Below the pieces are notes generated by a model. The model ran no database searches and had not been told where the DNA came from. It saw nothing but the letters and a program-made list of their open reading frames with translations. A DNA stretch of 64,000 nucleotides from positions 17,035,063-17,099,062 of the forward strand of contig CM037472.1 of NCBI GenBank assembly GCA_021014325.1, in the 5' to 3' direction. The DNA comes from Plazaster borealis (Eukaryota; Echinodermata; Asteroidea; Forcipulatida; Labidiasteridae). Below, piece after piece: positions 11,701-23,700 of this stretch (positions within the stretch are counted from its first letter, which is position 1; every line of letters begins with the position of its first letter). The translations under genes were made by a program, and so were the position numbers.

Positions 11701-14700
11701 GGCATACGTGTCTTTTGACTGGGAATTTATTTTCATAATTTAATCTGAATGATGATTAACATTCTCTCAAAGGCTTGCTTTGGCGAATGGTTTGTTTTTG
11801 AGCCTGGGGAGGTAGAAGAATTTTTGCTTGGTTGAATATAATTAAGGATACAAGAATCAGTAGGCCTACAATACATGTGATTTGTGGGCTATGGTTCCCC
11901 CACCTTCCTTGTCGATATACCACTGGTTCACAGTTAGTCTCTTGATTTATTTTCAATTGTTTTCCACCTACAGTTCTTCACCCTAAGTTGAGTGTACCCC
12001 ATACACTCGAAACATGTGCATTCTCAACACCTTTAACATCTCAACTTAGATTTGCTCGCGTTTCTTGTTTTACCTTCATGGCAACTTGAGTCAGTTTCCT
12101 CAGACGGAGAAAATAACAAGGAAACTGTGCACTTAGTGCGGTTGGTCTTAATAAAAAAAATACTGCATAAATCTTAAGTGTTTGTATACATTTGAATGAA
12201 TTATGTAGTTATTGGAGCTAGAAGCTGTGGCGGCGCTAGGAGTGGGTTTAACGGCGCAAGAAAACACTACATCACAGGTGGCATTTAGTGGTTCCACATT
12301 TAGATGATTAATGACACACTTGGCGCGATATTGAAGTGGAACATTCATGGGGAGGGTTGTTCATTCATGTAAAGGGGGGCAATATCATCAGATTGCTCCG
12401 CCAATTCGTGCAGACAGCTTGGCAGACAAAATGTGGTATTGGTACTGGCGTAACTTTCATGGGGGACAATGTGTTTTTGGTGCTGGAGTAACTTTCATGG
12501 GGACAATGTGATTTTGACACTGGCGTAACTTTCATGGGGGACAATGTGTTTTTGGCACTGGGGTAACTTTCATGGGGGACAATGTGTTTTTGGCACTGGA
12601 GTAACTTTCATGGGGACAATGTGATTTTGGCACTGGCGTAACTTTCATGGGGGACAATGTGTTTTTGGCACTGGCGTAACTTTCATGGGGGACAATGTGT
12701 TTTTGGTGCTGGAGTAACTTTCATGGGGACAATGTGATTTTGGCACTGGCGTAACTTTCATGGGGGACAATGTGTTTTTGGCACTGGGGTAACTTTCATG
12801 GGGGACAATGTGTTTTTGGCACTGGAGTAACTTTCATGGGGACAATGTGATTTTGGCACTGGCGTAACTTTCATGGGGGCGGCAATGTGTTATTGGCGCG
12901 AGCGTAACTTTCATAGGGTCAATGTGTTATTGGCACCGTGACGTAACTTTCATGGGGGCGGCAATGTGTTATTGGCACTAGCGTAACTTTCATGGGGTCA
13001 ATGTGTTATTGGCACTGGCGTAACTTTCATGGGGGGAATTTGTTTTTGGCAATGGCAGAACTTTCATGGGGGCAATGTGTTTTTAGCAATGGCATTTCCT
13101 TCCATCTATTTGGGTTATAAAGTTCACAGAATAAAAAACAATTTTTGACATGGATTTTATACAGTACTCACTGATATTCGGCTGCTAGGGGCAAGGGTTG
13201 TCAGCATATGGGGGCTCAAGCCTTTCCTCCGTGCCCCCCCCCCACCCTGATTAAGTGTATTGGACGGCCAGAGGGAAGTGGGAGGGAGGAGTTAGGGAGG
13301 GAAGCTTGGAGAATGTAACAGTCTGAGGGGGAGGAGGAAGGTGTTCAGTTTTTTGTTATATCAAATATACTGATTTTCTGAACATTCAAAGACTGTTGTG
13401 TAATTATTACAATACTGAACAGTGTGATTCTATATCCAAGAATGAGTTATACAAACCCGAAACTGTGGCCTTCTATTGCGAGATGACTTCATACTGCTGT
13501 ATATAAGTGAAACCGTTGCCCAGCCATCAACATACACTTGTTTGCGACTAATTGAACAATAGGAATTTTTGTCCTGGTGAACCACTGCAATAATGCGCAA
13601 AATCCCCTTTCAGACAGTGTACAATCAATCCACAGCTCTGATGGATCTTGCCTTCTGTTTTCTTAACCGATGGACATTTTTTGAAAATAGAGGTCAAGGT
13701 AAGCGAGATAGCTGAGTCTGCGTTAGCATTGTTTTCGTCGGTCCATACATAACTCTCACCCAGGCTTAATTTAATAGTGGCTTTTCATGTGTAAAGGTAA
13801 AACATATATAGACAACACAATAAATCTTGTCAAATGTGGAATTCTGAAAACAGAGGTTAGGGTGAGGGAGAAAGTAAGTCTGCAGAAAGCATTGTTTTGT
13901 TCTGTCTGTATATACTACATAGCTCTCACACAGGGCGTGTTTAAATCATAGCTGAAAATGCAAGATGAAAAGCAGACTGTGAATTCTGATCCTGCTGTCC
14001 TACATTCAGAAGGTGACATTTAGGAAAAGAAAGTTGACAGCTATAAGGATTATAATAAACTGTGTCAAATGTGTAAAAACAACTTTCCCCCGGACTGTGG
14101 GTCAGCATCACCACAGTGGAAGCCTTTAACAACCCCCGCCCCATCCCGTCTTAATCAGTATCCTCGTGTCTGTTTGTATAGCTCACTGATGAAATGGGTT
14201 TACAAACACTGTCCTGTAAATTGAGTTCATGTAAACATAGAAGTAATCCGATGTCCCAAGTCTCCATGATGGAGAAGCAGCCTGGCTCAAAAAAACAATT
14301 TTTTTTTTAAAGGAAGGGAACCACGACCACCTCTTCTTTCAATCCAATACAACAATATCTCTTGAATTTTAGAGTTGAAGAGAAGAGACCTCCTTCAAAA
14401 TTGTACTATACTCTACAAGGTGTTCTTTTAGTTAACGTCTTCATGAGACTGAGCAATGTTGTTTTGAAATTATTTAATACGATGGTTTAACATTAATGAC
14501 AGCATTGATATTGTAGAACATTCAATTGTGATTGTCTGAAAGAACAATGGCGTGTTATGGTCGAGCGTTCTCTAGTGCACCGAACTCAAGTTCTGGTGGC
14601 TACTTAGTCATCCGGTTGTGGGTTCCAATCCCGGTCATCACAGTTGAGTCCTTGAGCAGGACGCTTAACTATAATTGCTTCTTCTCACCCAGGGGTAAAT

Positions 14701-17700
14701 GGGTACCTGTGAGGGCAGAGATGGTTGTTGTGTTAGCTTGGTGGGCTAGGTTTAAGGAGTAAGAACGGTCCACTGGGTTCAAGCGCCATGAGCATCAAAA
14801 CTGGCGGATACATGGCTAGATAAATGTCCATTATTATTATTTTTATATTTTTTTATAAATTTGGAAGCATTTCCAAAGACTTCACAATATAAGAGGTTTA
14901 CAGCACGACCTTAGATATAGTTTATTAAATGGCTTCCAAGTCCTTATCCCATCAGCTACACAGGATATACACTATTCATTAAGGTTAGAAATAAATACAT
15001 GTTCAGCAAGATGACAAAGAAGATCCGTAGCCAGATGCACTGAATAAAAGATTGTGTTTTCCTCTCACCAGTGTTGTCTTTCAGGGCTACATGTACGTTA
15101 ACCTTGACCCCATCCACAGACTGCAGCTTTTTAGCGAGATACACTGCGTTTTGAATGATTAACATTCATTCAGTAAAAGGTCCGAACCATGTTGTTTTCA
15201 TGCTAAGACTCTAATCTTATAAAAACTCTTCATTTAAAAAACATGAAGGTGCTTTCACTTTTGAGAGAGAGGAAGTGACAGTATTCAGATGCAACTATTT
15301 CTCTTCAAGGGACTTTGCGCGATAGTGAAGAGTTTTTGATGGCAAAGTCATTCACTTAAGGATCCACACCATCCTGTTTTCATGCCTGTGGATTGTTTTG
15401 TTTTGTGTTGGGGTTTTTATCCCCTCTCATGTTTTTCACATGACTCAGGGGAAAGTACCGTACTGAGTAGACAGTGCGAACACACATCGGTGTCTGGGTT
15501 AAAAACAAAATCTAAAAAAAATCTTTATCCCCAATGCAAGTTTAAAGGAACATTACAGAATTGGTTTTTGCTAACAAAACAGTTAAGCACTTTATATAAT
15601 CCACCATATACATAAACTGACAAACCTGCAGAAGTTTGAGATCGATTGGCCATCTGGGTCACGAGAAAATAGTGAAAAACCGATTACACATTTGCATGTG
15701 TTATACAATGCATGAATTAAACGCTCATGAGCGATAAACTCCAATCGGAAATTAGTTTAATTTATTTCTCATCAAATATGGCATTTCAGACAGAAATATT
15801 TCTAGGGATGTTTTCTACTATCATCATCATTAGACCGTGTCAGCTTTATGTAAATCTGTGATCTTAAAGAAAATTTTAATTACCAGTTCTGTAACGTTCC
15901 TTTAACATTTATTAACATCTTGTTGGTATACCCCCTGCTATAAATAGAGGGTTCGAACGACCTCTAGCTGCTGGGCAAGCTCGTTGTTATGGTGGTAACA
16001 CATCTCCTGTCTGGAATGGCAAAGGTTGGGAGTTCAAATCCAACCCGAGCAATAATATGCCTGTGAATTTGTGTTCACATGACTCGGGAGTTACGGTACT
16101 GGAGTTTACAGTGCTTAAAACAGCTCAAAATCAGTGTCCACGTTTTTTGTGATTCAACATAATTATGCATGAACAAACAAACCTGTGAAAGTTTAAGCTC
16201 AATTGGTCATCGAGGTCACGAGAAAATAGTGAAAAGAGACCTTATGTGTTTACTGTTTTTCAAATATCGAGTTTTTATCGCGCGTGATAAAAACTATTGT
16301 TTTACTCATTTCTCAGAAACGATAGCATTTTAGGCAGAAATATTTTAAGGAACCCTTTCTACCATTACTTACTTTAAATCATGTGAGTTATGTGTGAATC
16401 TGTGAACATTTGTGTTTTTCGATCTAACCAATAGTGTACAGGGCCTTTAACGCTCATCGCTGTAATATAGGCTAATACTAATAGAATATAATACTTGTTT
16501 GTTTGTGTCCGCTTTACGAATACAGATGATTGTGTGATGTCGGCCATTGGCATGGGAAGCATTACAAACTCACAAAAACAAATACTTAGTTTTAATATTC
16601 TTTATCGCTGATGCAACTTTAAAATATTTTGATTTACGAAAAACATACTGTATAGTTGATGGCCTGACGTTTCGACCTCAGCAGAGTCTAAATGACAACA
16701 TTTGTTGGTGTCATTAACTTTGAGAAAGACTATGTTGGGTTCGAAACGTCAAGCCTTTAATTATGTTTTTGCATTTACACCCTTTTTGGTTAGTATAAGC
16801 AGTGTGCAACAGCTAATTCTATTTTGTCATCTATTAAGATACTAATTTTATCTTTATCACTGATGCAAATTTAACATCTATTAAGATATTAATCATATAA
16901 CTTTAAGTGACACCTACCATGTAGATGCTTAATGCTTTGAGGAAAGAAAGGACAGCATTTCAGACGCAACAGTTCAAGAGAATTGGTGCCAGTAACAGTT
17001 TGGATTACAAATCGTCAACTGGTTAACGGGCCTATCACCATTTCTGTGCTTGTCTATTTAAACCCAGTTATAAGCCCATAACAAACTACTTTACTGAGTC
17101 TAGTATGCTGCTTTAAAACCAGATGGGTTAAAGCAATTCTCAAAGCAACGGCAGAAATGAAGTTAGCCAGAATTAATGGAAATGATCTGGATATTGTGTG
17201 CCAGGAGCCAATAACCACTCCAGATGGTCGAGTGCTAGCCACTCGACCATCTGGAGTGCCGTCTTCAAGTGGTTCTCACCCCAGACTTGTATTTCATTGG
17301 CTGGATCTGACGGGATATTGGGTTCGAATCCTGGCCGTGGAGTTTACGCATAAAGCCCTTGAGCGCGACACTTTACATCAAATTGCTTTTATCCAACGAC
17401 CTGTGTGAGTGAACATGGAGACTGATATACGATCGGTGTTGAAGATGTTTCTTTTTTTTTTGCGTCTCATAAAGAAATTGATTTTTGTTTTGGCAATGAT
17501 ATTGATCCTCGAAGATGACTTGAGAGAACTCTTATAAAAGAAGCAGAAACGGCCCAGGCAAGCTGAGCATAATAACGAAGGAATTATGATGGTGTACATG
17601 TACATGGACAATACTTGTCAGGATGGGATTATTGGTATGAGGTTAAGTTATAATCATTAGTTGACTCTGATTATCAGATAGCCTATGTCCTTCATTGTCA

Positions 17701-20700
17701 TTTCCGTTCATGCATCATACAACACAACTGCAGGCAAGTCTATCCCATGGAATATGTAATATCGTTATTCAGGCAAATTAGCTAGGATTTACTGTGTGAA
17801 ATTGTCAGCATTGCAGGCGACAACGATCCTAGACCACCCATTCCCCCCTCAGACCCCAACTCAGCATCGCCGTTGATGATTTATGTGTTACAATCTTGCT
17901 AATGCGAATCTCTGGGATACTATGAAGACCGTGCTTCACTGAGTGGGGGAGATTCAACGGCAGAATACGAAGCTCGTCTCATGTAAATGCTTGTCTCGCT
18001 CTGGTTAATTTTACACCATCAAACTTTTACGGGCAACGGAACTCCTTTACCCATGAATCTACTGAGTGTAATTATTTGTTTGGACATGACATAGACGTCA
18101 CCTTTTTCCCCCCTTCTCTCCATTGGATGTATAGCATCTCATCATCTCGATCGTGATGTTGTCTTTTACTGTCTGGAAGATTCATCATTTTGTACAACAA
18201 GCCTTCGTGTCAAACCAATATTGAAATATTATTCTAAAAACGGCATTGAAAGAAATGTAAATGTAATTTATGATATCATCACAGCCTTACGAATAAGTGA
18301 AAGACAAAAATTGTGCGGTCAATTTTGTGTAAAGAACAGCTACCATGAGAAGTACTGCTATCAAGATAATCATTCATTTCTATTGAAGTTCTGTTTCTAC
18401 GTTTTGATCCGATAATATATACTTCGGCGGTTCTTTTTGCTTGCAGAGGATCAACAAGTATATAATAATCAAAGTACTACAAATGAAATGCTCATTAAGT
18501 GGGTCATGTAAGGCTAGAGTTAGTGAGGTTTAGTTTCAACGTAATTTTCTCTATACTAGGACAGTATAGATAGCAACATGCTTCTCAGATTGATTATATC
18601 ACCCATGTCATACTTGAGATAAGATTTCTGATTATTTGTCTTAGTTCACCCTTTCTCACCTTGGCTGCTCGTCTACTGCTTGTTTTTTCACTCCATGGCA
18701 ATCTCCCCACCTGGCTGCTTCTGTTACACTCAGGCTTATGTTTGTGTAACCTTTCGGACAAACTCTGCCAGTAGTTAAAACGCCAGGCTCTTAGCCAGAT
18801 TTGTTTTTACATCAGCAAGCTTTTCGTTAAAAATACTACTGATTTGTTTTATCTGACAACCACTGAAAACATACCATGTCTTTGAAGTAACAAGACCTTT
18901 ATTCTTACATAGCACTTCGTCTGGATTTAGACGCACTGCAAATCTACATGCAGGTTCTTTCTCCTTTAGACTGTGCAATTCTGGCGAGAAAACAACGAGA
19001 AAACAACTCGAACGAATACAAATGTGCTTTTCAAATTCTATTTAAACGAAATTCTTGTAAATAAAAAATACCCATAGCAATTAGTCATAAATACTATTTC
19101 AAGTTTTTATATAATACAAATAATTTGTTTTAATTAACATTGAAACAAAGTTAAAACTTGGGACGAGTATGACTATTATTTTTAGAAAATCCATTTGCCA
19201 ATCACGCCCGAATGTGTGCGACCATTACATAGGTTTAATGTTAACATTAACGTCAGTTGGGCAAAATTCTTAGTTGTTTACAAGTAACTGGAAACGGAGA
19301 TCAAGTCTTATTCTCGGGTTTTCTTCGTTGATTTGTTAAAATTATTTTACTTGCGTATATTTCATGTCTAAATGTTACTTTCCCAACAATATGACATCAT
19401 TTTTTTTAGCCATAAACTACGTTATGGTATTTGAAGAAACAGAATCGTGCAAACGTAAAACTCAATATCGTTGGGACTAACTTGGTCCCGGAAGTTCGAA
19501 TACGCGCGAGACTTGCACAGTCTGTTGGGCTATACCATCGTACAAATACAATGTATCGTACTACATGCATACTGTACATAGAGATTGCGACTCGAATATT
19601 TATGCCTCGGCTGGCCTGCGATCGGTCAACTCTCCTTTCGTTTACCTTTGTTTCTCAGAAACATGATCTAGCAAGTGTGAAATATTGCATTTGAAACAAC
19701 TACTATTGATTTTTAAAAGGGGAATACCCAGGGGCAGTCATTCCCAGTGACACTATGCAAGTGGACTGTACTTTTTCAGCTGTTACACCTTCATTAAAAT
19801 ACATATATTTTCATGAAGACTTTTTCCCCACTGATTTAATAATTTCTGGGTCGACAGAATGACGAATTAACTTTCAGTTAATTTATTGTATTGCAGCTGG
19901 AGACGTAATTTCCATACTGCATCTGAGTTGTTTGGATATTTTATTCAACTCCTATATAGTGTACCAGATGCGTATGCAAAGCGTTGTCATTTTGTATTTT
20001 ACTGGGTTGAACATCCGTGGAAAGAGAAGAGAATTCCACTTATTTGTGATTTGAATTTGTTTTAAAAACCATCCTGTCGCCAGTTCAGTACTTAAAGGTG
20101 CTGATTGTAATTTGTATGAATTTCATAAATATTTATTTTGCATATTTTGAAGCACCTTAATTGAGTTTATGGTGGGGTTATATCTTTCCCAAAGTATTTG
20201 TTTGGCAACGATTTTATGTTTTGTGGGGGACATTCTGCACGTTCAACCTGGGCTTATTTCAATTGCGGCAACTGAAATTAAGCAGTGCTGATTGGTGGCG
20301 TATTCCAGTGCTATTTTTTCGACCGAAATATTTCACTGGAGGAATGATACTGGTATGAATTTGATACTCAGTGAGATTTCAGATTGAGATTATAATCAAT
20401 TTATTTATCAATAACTACCAATCTTTACCATTGGGAAAAGTAAAAGATCTGTTGAAAGGCAAAGAAGAGTCAATCTGCCGATAGCATACAGAGGAATTCA
20501 CTATTTTTTAAGTACCGCATCATGTTTTTTTGATAATAATACCAATCACCTTATTTTGTAGAACTTGCTGCCATGGCAACATGATTCTCCCCTTGGGAGG
20601 CTCCCTTTTTGGACATTGTAGCTTGAATGAATACAAAGGAATGCTAGACATTAAAAAGATCATGAGAATTCTGCCTTGGTAATGCCTGAATACCGAGAGC

Positions 20701-23700
20701 TTATAGTTCTTTGAATTTTTACAATGCGTAAGGTTGTTGGCCGGTAGCCGTTTTTTTTTCCTCAAGAGCAGACACAGTGTTTGGGGACTATAATGCTTTT
20801 ATGTTAGTTTTGTTCTGTGCTGCAAATAGAGACTTGAGAAAAAGAAGAAAAACAAACCTGTGATTGTGACTAGGGATCAAAATTGCCAGCTTGTTTATGC
20901 AACTTTCACTAATGCACCAAGATCTTTCACTAATGCGCCAAGATCTTGTTAAGAAGGTGTTTTGATCATCTCAGCTGATGATAAGTGATCTTGGAGGCTT
21001 AATATGTGAATGTTGTTTATTTCCCGTTGTTATCTCAGTGTAGTATTTATAGTAAGCTTCTTCTTTTATTCAACTTGAACTTTCTTGTTTTTAAGAATTT
21101 TCAACCTTGGACATTCTGAAGGAATCGATTATTGTGTGTACTGCGAAACTGAATGATATAAAGGTACTTTTTCAAATCATGTGTTCTTTGCCACGTTTCA
21201 AAAACATGCCCTTGAGGGTCCTCTTGAAGAATATATCAACTTTGCTGTAGTCTTTGATTAGTTTGAAACTTGGTTGTTTCAGCAGTTGTATGCCGTCCTT
21301 TATGAACATTAGGCACAACTCCGTGAGGAATTCAAAAGATGATTTGTTCGAACATCATAAACTTGCCGTCCTGGATGTGAATAACTTCTGTTTGTGTTCA
21401 AATCCACCAGGCAAATCTTCTTGATCAAATAGTTTGCCGTTGGTCATGCATCAAAAGTCTCATGGTTCCATAAGGAAATAGAAGCCAGTATAAGGAAAGT
21501 GCATTAACTATCCGTACGTGGCAATAAATTGCAAGGTAATTCCAGAGAGTGGTCTACAGGTGTTGCACACATGCTGTTATTGAAAGCGAACGCATGAAAA
21601 ATCAAATATCTAACTCACCGTAAGTACAGCTGAGCGTTGCTGTTCAAATCGTTCGCGCCACCGAGACTCGCCATTGAAAATATACCGGTATCTTTTCATA
21701 GTATGTTCAAGATGGTCGTTTGATGTTGTACCGTGGTGCGTTCTGTGTGTTCGGCCCCGTCTCTTCGGAATCTTCACGGGGGAGATGCAGCCTGCCATTT
21801 TGAATCATTATTGTTCCATTGGTTGGCATTCCCTGGAGCTGGACATGCTTGTGAATGTTCAATACCAAAACAAGGGAAGAGGAAGATACAGTTCTATGCT
21901 GAATAGTATTGTTTCCCTTAGGGGTGGCATGTTTAGCATGCTTGAGGTTGGTGCAGAAGAAGAAAAGAGAGTGCTTGGGTCAAAAAGTTGTGACTTTTTT
22001 TACTAGTAGTAAGGAAGTTTCGTGTTGATTTATAGACGATGTGACCTCTGTTTACATTCAAACCGCCCTCTGTCGACAAAAGTCATGTTTCCGCCGGGCA
22101 AGAAGACGCGTACCCATGGTAACGTTGCGTGTCCTTTATAGCTGGCTGTCAGTACACAAAGGTTTTGCCCGGCGACATGCGCGCGCATCATGTTATGATT
22201 TTCGAATGACGTCAGAGGTCATATCGTCTATAAGTTGGGTTAAATTCTTAGAGCGCTTTTTAGAGAAAAATAAGTATCAACTGCCTCCTTATATTTTGCC
22301 CATCACTTCCACAAAACAGAGCAATGTTGACTCATCTATACAATAAAGTGCCCCACATGCAAATCAGAGAAAGCAAGTATACATGCAGTAGACAGTTATG
22401 GGTGGAAGAGAAATTTAACTTTCAAGAGTAAAGTGGAAATTAATTTTAAGTGAAAGGTGCAAGTTTGGGGTTGAGTAATAGGCCTAATCCGCAACGGGAA
22501 ATCGTTATTGCCGTTTTTGTAGCATGTTGTCGACACGATGCGTGTTTGAGTTACCCCATTGGGTGCAAGCATGTCTACTATAAAGTAGAATACAACTCCA
22601 GCGGGGGTGCGTTTTCAATGGTTTTGCTGGAGTATAATTGATGTAGCTATAGATGTTTAATTTAAACAGCTTTTGGATTAGGAGAAAATTTAACCTGCAC
22701 AGCACTCTCACTCTCACACAAGAAGTATGCCTGATTACGTGTACAAAGTAATTAAGCACAGGTCGGTTGGTTGCAATGCATAAATGACCGAGGTCTGTAT
22801 AGCAATCATAGGTTATTACATCATGTATGCTTCAACCAATCAAATCAACCCATTCATCAAGGGTGCAGACTTTTGCCTCTCTCCAGTAGACCTCAGAAAG
22901 GTTTTCGTCGGGCAATCAGTTTCATTATTGGAATTGGTTCTTCGGAAATGAGGATATCATTGTTTCCTGGTTGGTAAACCATTTTGAGTGCTTGCAACTA
23001 TGGGTTCAAATTTCGTACACAATCTTCTATAGCTCTCCAGTTGACCTCAAAGGGTTCTTGTCACGCAATCTGTCTCATTTAAGTTAGTATTGGAATTGGG
23101 TCTTCGAAAATGAGGATATCATTGGTTCCTAGTTGGTTAAACCCTTTTGGTTCTTGCAAGTTCAAATTTCGTGCACAATATCCTAGCTCTCCAGTATACC
23201 TCAAAGGGTTCTTGTCACGCAATCTGTCTCATTTAAGATGTTATTGGAATTGGTTCTTCGAAAATGATGATATCATTGGTTCCTGGTTCAAATTTCGCGC
23301 ACAATATCCTATAGCTCTCCAGTTGACTTCAAAAGGTTCTTGTCACGCAACCTCATCCAATTTTGGATGGGATATGATTGGACTTGATTGTTCAAAACGA
23401 GGGTACCTTTGGATCCTGATTGGTGAACCCTTTGGTTCTTGCAACAGTGTGTTCAAATTCCATTAATAATTGACTAGCTAATTTTTTGCCTCATGGTGTA
23501 AGATAGTTTATTGTGTAAAATAATTGTTTTTACTCTCAACTGCAGTTCATTTGTTTCACAGCCAAAATGTGATTGGATCCACAGTGTGCTAATGAAAATT
23601 GTTTAAAAATGTTAAAGTTTTCAGGGTACAGTAATACCCTCTGGAAATCAACAGCTTCTGTTTGGCCATCCGCATTGAGACTTTTCGTTGAAGTTTTTTC

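Noticed and set aside
14548..14640. Functional tRNA gene (box A/box B present)
   Set aside because: The tRNA-like head does not fold into a complete cloverleaf by eye and continues into the SINE body shared by other copies. The same applies at 6190, 27131 and 40286.
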